In this document: one piece after another, positions 1-9,180 of the stretch
How the letters are laid out: every line of letters begins with the position of its first letter
Position numbering within the stretch: position 1 is the stretch's first letter
DNA from: Odoribacter splanchnicus DSM 20712
Lineage (GTDB): Bacteria; Bacteroidota; Bacteroidia; Bacteroidales; Marinifilaceae
Assembly: GCF_000190535.1 (NCBI RefSeq)
Contig: NC_015160.1
Location: 558,001-622,000 of the forward strand
Direction of reading: 5' to 3'
DNA length: 64,000 nucleotides
The notes under the pieces: generated by a model
The model's database searches: none
What the model was told of the DNA's origin: nothing
Seen by the model: only the letters and a program-made list of their open reading frames with translations
Made by a program: the position numbers and the translations under genes

Positions 1-2
1 AG

Positions 3-458
3 GTAATTACTTCTCAGGGAGAGGTGACCGTATTGGGGACGGCTTTCGGAATAAGTTCATACATGGATAAAGCAGAATATACCACCTTAGTGAGAGGCTG
101 TGTACGTTATACTTCCCATACAAAGAAAAGCGTAATCTTATCGCCAGGTGAACAGGCTATCCTGGAAAGGTCCGGTGAATTAATCAGTCGTAAAGTCGAA
201 GTTGAAGAATATGTAGGCTGGAAAGACGGGGTTTTTGTTTTCAGGGATAAGCCCCTGGAGGAAATTATGGAAACACTGTCCCGTTGGTACGGATCTGAAG
301 TGGTTTTCCGGAATGAGGAAATGAAACAGCTGAAATATACCGGTAGTCTCGAACGGTATGATTCGATCAATACTTTCCTGCAAGTGTTGGAAAGACTCCA
401 GGATATTCATTATGAAATAGATAATAATAAAATCCTGTTATCTCGAAAGTCTTCTTAA
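3..458 (+). CDS. FecR family anti-sigma factor, C-terminal part (5' end outside window)
   Basis: C-terminal half of a FecR-type periplasmic sensor/anti-sigma protein. The frame is open from base 3 and reads V-I-T-S-Q-G-E-V-T-V-L-G-T-A-F-G, the conserved FecR core, so the GTG at 24 is internal and the true start lies upstream of the window. The rest matches the FecR C-terminal lobe (DUF4974): a W-K-D-G-V-F-V-F segment, then a secretin/STN-like fold ending in KILLSRK. In Bacteroidales these proteins receive a signal from the STN domain of a partner SusC and control an ECF sigma factor. The SusC gene starts 24 bp downstream and has such an STN domain, so the two should be one signalling unit. 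The sigma gene is presumably just upstream, out of view. Confidence 0.9.
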   Translation, partial: VITSQGEVTVLGTAFGISSYMDKAEYTTLVRGCVRYTSHTKKSVILSPGEQAILERSGELISRKVEVEEYVGWKDGVFVFRDKPLEEIMETLSRWYGSEVVFRNEEMKQLKYTGSLERYDSINTFLQVLERLQDIHYEIDNNKILLSRKSS

Positions 459-481
459 TTACTTAACTAAATTACAATGGT

Positions 482-3400
482 ATGAAAAAAAATCGTCTGA
501 TCCGATTTCCGGGCCTTTTAAAGAGGTTTAGGAAAAATTTGATGTTTATCAAATGTTGTATTGTTTTCATTTTTGTTTTTAGCCTGAATTTATCGGCTCA
601 TGTTTTTTCTCAAAGCAAGCTGGTGACTTTAGACTTGAAAGAGGTTTCTGTGGAGAAATTTGTCGATGCCGTGAAACAACAAACCGGTATGAAAATGATG
701 TATAATTCCGGTGTGGTGCGGGAAGCTGGTCAGGTTTCCGTTCAGGTTAAAGACAAAGAATTGAGCGAAGTGTTGGATATGGTATTGAAAAAAGTGAATT
801 TGGAGTATGAGCTGTACAATGATATCATTCTGATTCGTGCAAAAGGAGAAGTACCGGCCGGGCCGAAAGTACTGAAAGGGGTGGTGAAAGATAAAAGCGG
901 GGCGGTCTTACCGGGAGTGACCGTCGTAATTAAAGGGACGACCTTAGGCGTATCGACCGACATCGATGGAAAATATTCGATCACCATTCCGGAGGATGGG
1001 AAAGAAACGGTATTGATGTTTACATTTGTCGGCATGAAGCCACAGGAGGTCAGATATGCCGGGCAAGAAACGTTGAATGTGATATTGACCGAGGAAGTGG
1101 CGGAAATGGAAGAGGTGGTGGTCAATGGTTATTTTACCCGGAAGAAGGAGAGCTTTACCGGTGTATCCAAGACCTTCTCCGGAGATGAACTGAAGACTAT
1201 TTCTACGGGAAATATCCTGAATACCTTGTCTGTGCTCGATCCTTCTTTTACTAAAGTGGTGAATAATGAAATGGGTAGTGACCCGAATACGATTCCTGAT
1301 TTTGAAATCCGGGGGTCCAGTAGTTTGAAGGCCGAGTATGAAAACAATCCGAATATGCCGACTTTTATTATGGATGGTTTCGAAGTAACCGCTCAGAAGG
1401 TGTTCGACCTCGACCCCAACCGGGTACGTTATATCACTATTCTGAAAGATGCATCGGCTACAGCGATTTACGGCTCACGTGCTGCCAATGGTGTTGTGGT
1501 GATCGAGACAGTACTTCCCAAAGCCGGAAAATTGCAGTTGTCTTATAACGGTAGTGCCAACTTCGAAATAGCCGATCTTTCGGATTATAATCTGATGAAT
1601 GCAGAAGAAAAACTGGAATACGAAGTGCGTTCCGGATTGTATGAAAAATCTTCCAAACCCGGATGGACGGATGATAAGTTGGATGCATATAACCGGATTC
1701 TGAAATTGGTGAAGGAAGGAAATGATGTGGATTGGTTGTCCATTCCGGTACGGGAATTGGGGGTCGGCCATAAACATACCGTAATGGCAGAAGGTGGAAA
1801 CGAATCGTTCCGTTATGCTTTCGATCTTTTCTATTCGAATAAAGTCGGAGTGATGAAAGGCTCGAAACGGGATAATTACGGTGGAGGGATCCGGCTTCAA
1901 TATAACCTGAAAAACCTGAAATTCTCCAATTATGCTTCCTTCGATCATTTGAAGTCGGTCAATTCCCCTTACGGAAGTTTTAGTTCTTACCTCTATTATA
2001 ATCCCTATTATAATCCTTATGATGAAAACGGGAATGTGAAAAAGGTCCTCTATTCTTATGAATATTATGACCGGGGAATTACCTCGAAGACCATGTATAA
2101 TGAATTGTACAATGCGGTATTGCCTTCTAAAAATCAGCAGACTTCTAATAATTTTCTGAATAATTTCTCGATAGAATACGATATTATTCAGGGATTGAAA
2201 TTGAAGGCCAATCTTTCGTTAAGCGTGGATAATGGAAAGACCGATGTTTATAAATCCTATGAAAATACCGAATTTTTGGACAAAGAGAAAAAAGGGAGTT
2301 ATGCCCAGTCGACTTCCAATGATTTCAGTTATGATATTAACGTCATCTTATCATATTTTAAGAGCCTGAAAAAACATTTTATCAACCTGGGGTTTGTGTA
2401 TAACCTTCAGGAAAAACAGTATGACAATACCAGTATCTACGTTGTCGGTTTTCCCAATGCGAACATGGATCATGTGTCGATCGGTTCGGGGTATCAGGAA
2501 GGGGCGAAACCCGGAGGTAGTTTCGATGTGACCCGCCTGGTCGGTTTTGTGGGTAACCTGGGATATACGTATGACAATCGTTTCTTGTTGGATGCTTCTG
2601 TTCGAAGCGACGGTTCGTCTATTTACGGTTCGAACAACCGCTGGGGTACTTTCTGGTCGGTCGGTGTCGGATATAATATCCATAACGAAAAATTCATGAA
2701 AGACTGGGGCGTGATCAACCTGTTGAAGATCAGGGGATCTATCGGGACAACCGGTGGGCAAAACTTTAGTCCTTACCAGGCCATGGCCATGTATTCCTAT
2801 AACGATAGCCGGATCAATACCATTTCTTACAGCGGCTATCTGGGAGCCATTATGAAGGCTTTCGGAAATAAAAACCTGAAATGGCAGAAGGTAGAAAAAC
2901 AAAACGTAGGGTTGGATTTCGAAATCTTCCATAGTCGTCTGACCGGATCTTTCAATGTATACCGGGATTTATCGAAAGATGTGCTGATCGACGTATCTAT
3001 TGCTCCGTCTTTGGGTTTTTCTTCTTATAAAGAAAATTTGGGAGAAGTAGAAAACAGTGGGGTCGAACTATCCTTAAAAGGTACGGTACTCCGGGATGTC
3101 AAACGGGAATTGAACTGGGATATTTTCTTCAATCTGGCACACAATAAAAATAAAGTGAAGAAAATCAACAAAGCTTTGACAGCCTTTAATGCCGACCAGG
3201 ATTCCAAAGTGGAAAACAAACCGATGATCCGTTACAAAGAAGGGTTGTCGCAGAATACCATCTGGGTGAATGAATCTTTGGGAATCGATCCGGCTACCGG
3301 TGATGAAATATTCCTGGATATGAACGGGAATAAAGTGAATAAATGGGATAGTAAAAATTACAAACCCTGGGGATCTTCCGATCCTAAAATTTATGGAACG

Positions 3401-3832
3401 GTCGGAACGATGTTTATGTATAAAGGCTGGGAGTTGAATGCGCATTTATATTATAAATACGGTGGTTATATTTACAATCAGACCTTAGTCGACAAAGTGG
3501 AGAATGTAAATCCCAACGAGAACGGAGACCGGCGAATTCTGTACGACCGTTGGAATGAACCGGGAGACGTGGCAAAATTCAAAAAGGTAAGCGATGTTTC
3601 GGTCACTAATCCGACTTCCCGCTTTGTGGAAAAAGAAAATTATATTCAGCTTCAGGCTTTATCTGTGAGTTATGATTTCCGGAGTGCGAAATTGAAAGAG
3701 TGGGGGATTCAGCGCTTGAAAATCTCCGCTATCGGAAACGATGTTTTCACTTCTTCCACGGTGCGGATGGAAAGAGGTACTTCCTATCCTTTTGCAAGGA
3801 CTTTTTCACTGGCTGCTCAAATCACTTTTTAA
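482..3832 (+). CDS. SusC/RagA-family TonB-dependent outer-membrane receptor with STN domain
   Basis: TonB-dependent transporter of 1116 residues. It has a long basic N-terminus with a hydrophobic signal segment (about 22-44). Residues 45-120 form an STN (secretin/TonB short N-terminal) signalling domain. Residues about 132-210 form a carboxypeptidase-regulatory-like beta sandwich (GVVKDKSGAVLPGVTVVIKG). A TonB box region (EEVVVNGYF), a plug domain (ILKDASATAIYGSRAANGVV) and a 22-strand barrel ending in aromatic F follow. The STN domain fits trans-envelope signalling through the adjacent FecR. The substrate cannot be told from sequence, and no carbohydrate enzyme is nearby. The FTRKKESFTG segment at the start of the plug recurs in the SusC of the minus-strand locus (27220-30582), so the two are close paralogs. 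Confidence 0.95.
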   Translation: MKKNRLIRFPGLLKRFRKNLMFIKCCIVFIFVFSLNLSAHVFSQSKLVTLDLKEVSVEKFVDAVKQQTGMKMMYNSGVVREAGQVSVQVKDKELSEVLDMVLKKVNLEYELYNDIILIRAKGEVPAGPKVLKGVVKDKSGAVLPGVTVVIKGTTLGVSTDIDGKYSITIPEDGKETVLMFTFVGMKPQEVRYAGQETLNVILTEEVAEMEEVVVNGYFTRKKESFTGVSKTFSGDELKTISTGNILNTLSVLDPSFTKVVNNEMGSDPNTIPDFEIRGSSSLKAEYENNPNMPTFIMDGFEVTAQKVFDLDPNRVRYITILKDASATAIYGSRAANGVVVIETVLPKAGKLQLSYNGSANFEIADLSDYNLMNAEEKLEYEVRSGLYEKSSKPGWTDDKLDAYNRILKLVKEGNDVDWLSIPVRELGVGHKHTVMAEGGNESFRYAFDLFYSNKVGVMKGSKRDNYGGGIRLQYNLKNLKFSNYASFDHLKSVNSPYGSFSSYLYYNPYYNPYDENGNVKKVLYSYEYYDRGITSKTMYNELYNAVLPSKNQQTSNNFLNNFSIEYDIIQGLKLKANLSLSVDNGKTDVYKSYENTEFLDKEKKGSYAQSTSNDFSYDINVILSYFKSLKKHFINLGFVYNLQEKQYDNTSIYVVGFPNANMDHVSIGSGYQEGAKPGGSFDVTRLVGFVGNLGYTYDNRFLLDASVRSDGSSIYGSNNRWGTFWSVGVGYNIHNEKFMKDWGVINLLKIRGSIGTTGGQNFSPYQAMAMYSYNDSRINTISYSGYLGAIMKAFGNKNLKWQKVEKQNVGLDFEIFHSRLTGSFNVYRDLSKDVLIDVSIAPSLGFSSYKENLGEVENSGVELSLKGTVLRDVKRELNWDIFFNLAHNKNKVKKINKALTAFNADQDSKVENKPMIRYKEGLSQNTIWVNESLGIDPATGDEIFLDMNGNKVNKWDSKNYKPWGSSDPKIYGTVGTMFMYKGWELNAHLYYKYGGYIYNQTLVDKVENVNPNENGDRRILYDRWNEPGDVAKFKKVSDVSVTNPTSRFVEKENYIQLQALSVSYDFRSAKLKEWGIQRLKISAIGNDVFTSSTVRMERGTSYPFARTFSLAAQITF

Positions 3833-3844
3833 TCGGACAATACT

Positions 3845-5269
3845 ATGAAAAAATTAATAAATAAAACGATCATTCTTTCGCTCTTTGTGGCATTGACCGG
3901 CTGTAACGACTGGCTGGACGTTTCTCCGAAAGCGGATATGAAAGCAGAGGATCTGTTCGGTACTGAAGCCGGATTCAGAGATGCTTTGGTAGGTGTTTAT
4001 GCATTGATGTGCGGTACGAATAGTTACGGCAGAGATCTGACGTACGGCTACCTGGATGTATTGGCTCAATATTACAACAGTCCGTTGAAAACAACTTCTT
4101 CCGGTTATGAGCATAATTTCAAAAATGCAGCAGAATATAAGTATACCGAGAAAACAGAGGAAAGTCGCATTAGCTCTATTTGGAGTAATCATTTTTCTGC
4201 TGTAGCCAATATCAATCAGGCCATGTTGTTCATCGACGAAAATAAAGGGGTTTTTACTTCACCCGAGGTACATGATGTGTATAAAGGAGAATTTCTGGCT
4301 TTGCGGGCTTTTCTGCATTTCGATATACTCCGTTTATTCGCTCCTTCGGCTGCGATGAATAATAATAAAGGATTGGACGCATTGGCTATTCCTTATATAG
4401 ATGTTTTTACGAATATCGCCCAGTCCCAGTTGACGGTGAAAGAGGTTTTGAAAAAAATAGAAACGGATTTGTTGGCTGCAAAACAGTTGATGAAAGGGAA
4501 AGAAGAATTTAAATTTTCCGATACTTCCGATCCGTTGTATAACCGGAAACAAAGAATGAATTATTATGCGGTGACAGCACTTTTAGCCCGGGTATATCTT
4601 TGGGGAAACGATAAAGAGGCGGCTTTGAAAGAAGCAAAGGAAATTATCGGTGAAGCCGGCGGAGAAAGTCCTGCTTCTTATGAATTGGCCAATAGTGCTG
4701 CTACTACTTCCGATCCGATGTTCAATAAAGAGTTGATTTTCACATTGGATGTGCAGAAATTGAAAGACAATAGCGATATTTATTTTACCGAGAGTTTTTC
4801 TTCTACTTCTAATATATTGACGATGTCTTCAAAAGGAAAAACGAATATTTTCAATGGTTCCGGACTGGATAATGAGTTCAGAAATTATTGGATTACCCCG
4901 TATTCCGATGGTAGTTCGTTCGTATTGAAGAAATATACCGGAGTAAACTATATTCCGATGTTTAAAATTTCCGAATTGTATCTGATAGCTGCCGAATGTG
5001 CTCAAGGGAAGGCTGCCTATGATTATCTCAATAAATTGAGAAATCACCGGGGATTAAGCAGTATTGCGCCGACCGATGATTTAGCCGGTTATATCTTTCA
5101 GGAATATCGCCGGGAATTTATAGGTGAGGGACAAATGTTCTTCTATTATAAACGGAAAGCAATGGAAACTATCGGGGCTGAAAATAATATCGCTCATCAA
5201 GATGTGAATGCGGTGTATAATTTGCCTATTCCGACAGTAGAAATCGATTTTGGGAATATTAAAAATTAA
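3845..5269 (+). CDS. SusD/RagB-family substrate-binding outer-membrane lipoprotein
   Basis: Surface lipoprotein of 474 residues that should form the lid over the SusC channel encoded 12 bp upstream. It has a short lipoprotein signal peptide ending in L-T-G-C (Cys20), then the family hallmark NDWLDVSPKADMKAEDLF. TPR-like helices follow (GEFLALRAFLHFDILRLF), and the C-terminal RagB/SusD region contains FKISELYLIAAECA and YRREFIGEGQMFFYYKRKA. The length is a little short for the family but all landmarks are present. The ligand is unknown. Confidence 0.94.
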   Translation: MKKLINKTIILSLFVALTGCNDWLDVSPKADMKAEDLFGTEAGFRDALVGVYALMCGTNSYGRDLTYGYLDVLAQYYNSPLKTTSSGYEHNFKNAAEYKYTEKTEESRISSIWSNHFSAVANINQAMLFIDENKGVFTSPEVHDVYKGEFLALRAFLHFDILRLFAPSAAMNNNKGLDALAIPYIDVFTNIAQSQLTVKEVLKKIETDLLAAKQLMKGKEEFKFSDTSDPLYNRKQRMNYYAVTALLARVYLWGNDKEAALKEAKEIIGEAGGESPASYELANSAATTSDPMFNKELIFTLDVQKLKDNSDIYFTESFSSTSNILTMSSKGKTNIFNGSGLDNEFRNYWITPYSDGSSFVLKKYTGVNYIPMFKISELYLIAAECAQGKAAYDYLNKLRNHRGLSSIAPTDDLAGYIFQEYRREFIGEGQMFFYYKRKAMETIGAENNIAHQDVNAVYNLPIPTVEIDFGNIKN

Positions 5270-5274
5270 GCGTT

Positions 5275-6006
5275 ATGAAAAAGATATTTTTTCTTCTTGC
5301 TTCAGTGATCCTGTTAGCATGTAGTGAGAATGAACGGATGGTATACGATGAGCATATGCACGATATCTATTATTCCATTGTGACAGATACCCGGGATAGT
5401 CTGTATGTTTCCTTGCTGATGGCCGATCAGATTCTGGAGACGACCGTAGATGTGAAGATGTTGGGAAATGTATTGACCAAGCCGCAGAAATTTAAAGTCG
5501 AGGTGGTCGGGGAGAGAACGGATGCCAAAGAAGGTATACATTATGAAAAACTTCCTGAATTCTATGAGTTCCCGGCCGGAGAATTTATTTATAAAATGCC
5601 TGTGCGGTTGATTAAGGGGGATGCGGCTATTAAACAGAAACCGGTGACTCTTACGTTGAGGCTGGTTGCTACCGGTGATCTGGGTGTGGCCTATGCCGAT
5701 AAGTCCGAGATTCGTCTGCTCATTGCCGATATGTTGAAAAAGCCTGAGGGAGAAGGCTATTATGGAGATATGACTGCGTTTAAGAAATTATTCGGCGAAT
5801 ATTCCCAAAAAAAGCATATGATGATCATCGAAATGACCGGACATGATTTTTGGGAAGATACCTATGGTAGTGGAAACGGTAATTATGGCATTTATTACGA
5901 GGAAGATTATTACACTCCCTATGCCAGAAAACTGTATAAGATCATTACCGGGAGTGAAATCAGGGATGAAACCGGTAAAGTGATGCAAGGATGGAATGTA
6001 CCTTAG
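5275..6006 (+). CDS. DUF4843 domain lipoprotein
   Basis: Lipoprotein of 243 residues; the signal peptide ends L-L-A-C (Cys16). It is predicted to sit on the cell surface with the SusCD pair encoded just upstream (6 bp after the SusD stop). The body is beta-rich with a Calx-beta/DUF4843-like pattern: a DTRDSLYVSLLM strand pair, a V-K-M-L-G-N-V segment, a D-A-K-E-G-I-H-Y-E motif and a C-terminal EIRLLIADMLKKP. The D-A-x-E-G-x-H-Y motif also occurs in the equivalent protein of the minus-strand locus (24971-25735), where it reads AIEGTDYELV. The family is a recurrent accessory of SusCD loci with unknown biochemistry; an accessory binding role is inference. Confidence 0.85.
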   Translation: MKKIFFLLASVILLACSENERMVYDEHMHDIYYSIVTDTRDSLYVSLLMADQILETTVDVKMLGNVLTKPQKFKVEVVGERTDAKEGIHYEKLPEFYEFPAGEFIYKMPVRLIKGDAAIKQKPVTLTLRLVATGDLGVAYADKSEIRLLIADMLKKPEGEGYYGDMTAFKKLFGEYSQKKHMMIIEMTGHDFWEDTYGSGNGNYGIYYEEDYYTPYARKLYKIITGSEIRDETGKVMQGWNVP

Positions 6007-6039
6007 TCTATGGGTTGTTAATTAAAAAAGAAGATAGCT

Positions 6040-7632
6040 ATGAAAAAATTGAAATATATAGGAATATTATTTTTGTTGATCCTGTTCTCTTGTGTGGATG
6101 ATGAATCCAGATACGGAGATATCGATATCGATGAGATTAAAATTGAGGGGATCAAAGATTATCAGGAGATCGAAGTGGGAGGGAAATTGACCATCGCTCC
6201 GGTAGTGACGACAAAGTTCGGCGAAAAATCGGATCTTTCCTATGTGTGGTATAAATACAATGAAGAACAGTCTGTCGCCGATACCTTGTCTTTTGAAAAA
6301 AATCTGGATGTGGTGATCTCAGATGTTTTACCGGGGGTGAAAACTACTTTAAAATTTAAAGTGACCGACAATAAAACCGGTGTTTATGTGATCGAAGAAT
6401 CCAGTTTTACCACTATCGGTAAATATTCAGGAGGCACCCTGATGTTATGTAAAACCAGTGGAGAGTATGATCTGGTGATGTTAAAGAAAGACGGTACCAC
6501 CCTATACGAAAAGATCTATACTCAAATCAATGAGGGAGAGAAACTCAGTGAGCAGTCCCGAAAAATCATCCTGATCAAACCTTATGCCCGTAACCCGAGA
6601 CCTTATAAGGCAGTCGTCGTTACTGCAAAAAATAATACGGGAGGCGTATATCTCGATCCCGATTTGTTTGTGCGGAAGGCTTATATGAAAGAGAAATTCT
6701 TTTCGGGTGAAGACCTGACCGGAGACATCGGGATCGACGGTTATTGTACGGACCAGGGGAGTGATTATCTGGTGGTGAATGGGAAAGTACACGGGCGGGC
6801 CTATGGTTTTGAGGAAACAGCCGTATGGAATCCGGAAATTGTATTTTTGTCGGCTCCTCAGGATTATTCGGCAGCACTTTATGTTGCACAGCCGACAGGC
6901 TATCCGTTTTATGCCGCTCCCTTATTTTATGATAACCTGCACGGACGTTTTATGATCAACCAAAGCGGTGGGTATTTTAGTTTTATCGGTGGGGCGAATT
7001 CCGATTTTTCGAAATTTGATCCCAAAGCAATGGGAGAAGGGGTAGAATTGGTACTTTCAGGGAGTATGAATTCGACTCTGAATGAAGTATGGGCGTTGAT
7101 GAGAGATAAAAATAAGAATGAATATTTTTTGATTACCTATAAATTTATTTTTAATGACGACTGGACGTATGATTTTATCTCTCTGTCAAAGCAGGTATTA
7201 ACCGGAGCAGCCTATCCCGGATTATACAACGCTACGGCGATGATACCCGGAAACAAGGCCGAGGTAGACAATTACATGCCTTGGCATATGGATTCGAAAG
7301 GAATTTCGGATATCTTTTTCTATGTCAGCGATGATAAAGTTTATGCTTTTAATGTGAAAACGGCTTCTGAGGGAGTGATTATCGACGGTACGAAAGAGCA
7401 TTATGCGATCGATGGGGTAGATTGTACGGAAGTAGCTGCTCCGACGACAGAGAATCCGAATGCTACCATGATACAGTTGACTATAGCCATTAAAGACGGG
7501 AATATTCCGGCTCCGAATGGGGGAATTGCTGTTTATAAATTGAATAATATCGGTGGACTTGCAGCACAAAAACTTTATACCAAAGCAGGATTTTGTGATG
7601 AGGTGGTAGCGACGGTGGAAAAACAAGATTAA
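6040..7632 (+). CDS. PKD-like family lipoprotein of a SusCD locus
   Basis: Lipoprotein of 530 residues (signal ends L-F-S-C, Cys18). An N-terminal PKD-like immunoglobulin fold spans roughly residues 30-125 (YQEIEVGGKLTIAPVV, then DLSYVWYKYNEEQ). A long C-terminal region resembles a beta-propeller or lectin-like domain and has no catalytic motif I can identify. The family (PKD-like, often annotated PKD_2/DUF in Bacteroidales) occurs next to DUF4843 and SusCD genes, as here, and most likely helps capture the substrate at the cell surface. A homolog in the same order lies at 23394-24959. Confidence 0.82.
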   Translation: MKKLKYIGILFLLILFSCVDDESRYGDIDIDEIKIEGIKDYQEIEVGGKLTIAPVVTTKFGEKSDLSYVWYKYNEEQSVADTLSFEKNLDVVISDVLPGVKTTLKFKVTDNKTGVYVIEESSFTTIGKYSGGTLMLCKTSGEYDLVMLKKDGTTLYEKIYTQINEGEKLSEQSRKIILIKPYARNPRPYKAVVVTAKNNTGGVYLDPDLFVRKAYMKEKFFSGEDLTGDIGIDGYCTDQGSDYLVVNGKVHGRAYGFEETAVWNPEIVFLSAPQDYSAALYVAQPTGYPFYAAPLFYDNLHGRFMINQSGGYFSFIGGANSDFSKFDPKAMGEGVELVLSGSMNSTLNEVWALMRDKNKNEYFLITYKFIFNDDWTYDFISLSKQVLTGAAYPGLYNATAMIPGNKAEVDNYMPWHMDSKGISDIFFYVSDDKVYAFNVKTASEGVIIDGTKEHYAIDGVDCTEVAAPTTENPNATMIQLTIAIKDGNIPAPNGGIAVYKLNNIGGLAAQKLYTKAGFCDEVVATVEKQD

Positions 7633-7635
7633 TAT

Positions 7636-8778
7636 ATGAAAGTGATGAAAATAATAAACTTAATCATTGGAATAGCATGCCTGTTAGGGGCATGCCATTC
7701 CAATCGCATGCGGATTGAAGGAGAAATCGGAGATATAAAGGAAAATAAGATCTATCTCGGGGAAATAACGAATACCTATTATGGGTTGTTCGATCCGATC
7801 GATTCGGCTGAAATTGAAGAGGGTAAATTTACTTTTACGGTAGATTGTGCGAAAAAACAAATGCTCTTTCTGGGATTCAGGCCCGGACAAGGAGGAATGG
7901 TATTTGCCGAGGCCGGTAATCTGAAGGTAAAACCTGCAACTGTTAAGAAGGGAGGAGTGGTATGGGAAGTTTCCGGGTCTGTCTTAAATGATAAGTATCG
8001 GGATTTTCTGAAAGCCTGTGCCGTTGTCAGAAACGATCGGTTGCTGGATTCGTTGGATGCCTTGTTTTTTACTGCCCGCGACCGGGAGGACCGGGAGGAA
8101 ATGGCCCGGATCAAAGAGGAGTCTATGCCTTATTATGAGCAGGCACAGATGGCCGAAGATCAGTTGGTAAGACAAACGGTTGACGGAAATATGGAGAATC
8201 CGTTCGGAATTTATTTGTACTACAGTAAATTATTCGGACGGAAAGATTTCTCTACTAAAGAAAATATCGGTGCGGAAAGGGAATACCAGAAAAATTTTGG
8301 ACCGGAAGCTCAGCAGACTCCTTATATCGCTTTGATGAACGCTCAGCTCGACCGTTATGCGGGATGTGCTATCGGTGCTGTCGCCCCGGAGATTACCGGC
8401 CGGGATACGCTGGGTAATCCGATCAAATTAAGTGATTTCAGAGGTAAATATGTTATTGTGGATTTTTGGGATTCTTATTGTCATTGGTGTCGCGAAGAAA
8501 CACCGTGGCTGAGAAAAGCATTGGAAGCTTTTAAGGGAAAAAATTTTACCATTTTAGGCGTATCGGATGACCGGAAGAAAGAGTTGTGGCTGGCAGCTAT
8601 CAAAGAAGATCATAGTAACTGGGATCATTTGTTATTGCCTCCAAAAACGGATATTTTTACGACTTATTGCATCAAGGGAATCCCTCACCTTATTTTAGTG
8701 GGGCCGGACGGGAAAATACTGGCAAAGGAAATGCGGCATGAAGAATTGACCGACGTGCCGGCTAAGTTTATAAAGTGA
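7636..8778 (+). CDS. TlpA-like thiol-disulfide oxidoreductase with N-terminal DUF4369-like domain
   Basis: Envelope thioredoxin of 380 residues. It begins with a lipoprotein signal (L-L-G-A-C, Cys19). Residues 20-235 form a DUF4369-like region found in Bacteroidales TlpA proteins. From about 245 a thioredoxin/AhpC-TSA domain carries IVDFWDSYCHWCREETPW. The active site is CHWC, which differs from the CGPC/CSPC of the two TlpA proteins at 19345-21835. The cis-proline region is GIPHLILVGPDG. It is the last gene of the fecR-susCD operon, 3 bp after the PKD-like gene. Coupling of a thiol oxidoreductase to this kind of SusCD system recurs in the window, which hints at a redox-sensitive or cysteine-containing substrate. 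That is inference. Confidence 0.88.
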   Translation: MKVMKIINLIIGIACLLGACHSNRMRIEGEIGDIKENKIYLGEITNTYYGLFDPIDSAEIEEGKFTFTVDCAKKQMLFLGFRPGQGGMVFAEAGNLKVKPATVKKGGVVWEVSGSVLNDKYRDFLKACAVVRNDRLLDSLDALFFTARDREDREEMARIKEESMPYYEQAQMAEDQLVRQTVDGNMENPFGIYLYYSKLFGRKDFSTKENIGAEREYQKNFGPEAQQTPYIALMNAQLDRYAGCAIGAVAPEITGRDTLGNPIKLSDFRGKYVIVDFWDSYCHWCREETPWLRKALEAFKGKNFTILGVSDDRKKELWLAAIKEDHSNWDHLLLPPKTDIFTTYCIKGIPHLILVGPDGKILAKEMRHEELTDVPAKFIK

Positions 8779-9180
8779 ACAGATAGGAGTTTATAGACCG
8801 ATTTAATTCCCCCTTTTTCCAATGCTCCGTTTTTTCATATTTATAGTAGGTTTATTTTTTCTTTCTATTCCGATTCCAGGTTTTGTGCCATCGGACCGGT
8901 TCGCCTGGACCGGTCCGTTAAGGCTTTCCTTCACTGACCGGCGGAACTCCTCACTTCGTTCGTCAAACACCACCGCTCGGCCGTTCGGAAAACCTAACCG
9001 GACCCTCGTTCCTGCTCCAATGGTCCCCGAACACGAACACCGAAGACGAATAAGTAACGACAGAATAATTCTAGGTTTTTCTGTTAAAGCCGGAAAATTT
9101 CGATAACCCTTTTCTTTTATAGGATATCTCCCGTAGAAAATACCTATTTTTGTTTAGAGAATAAATAAAAAAGCGGAGAC
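8779..9180. other. 402-bp intergenic region with GC-rich inverted repeats and a -7 promoter box
   Basis: No convincing gene. A 94-codon frame at 8822-9106 starts with a hydrophobic stretch but then becomes Arg/Ser/Pro-rich low-information sequence, which looks like chance reading through a structured intergenic sequence. At 8893-8916 there is an inverted repeat GGACCGGT/ACCGGTCC with an 8-base loop. Further GC-rich partial complementarity (GACCGGCGG, CCACCGCTCGG) follows to about 9000. It could be a terminator region for the upstream operon or a dispersed repeat. TATTTTTG at 9145-9152 fits the Bacteroidales -7 consensus TAnnTTTG and could serve the sensor kinase gene; I see no good TTTG at -33. 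Confidence 0.45.

Noticed and set aside
8822..9106. 94-codon frame with a hydrophobic start
   Set aside because: After the first 25 residues it is Arg/Ser/Pro-rich with no protein-like pattern, and it lies in a palindromic GC-rich gap; more likely non-coding.
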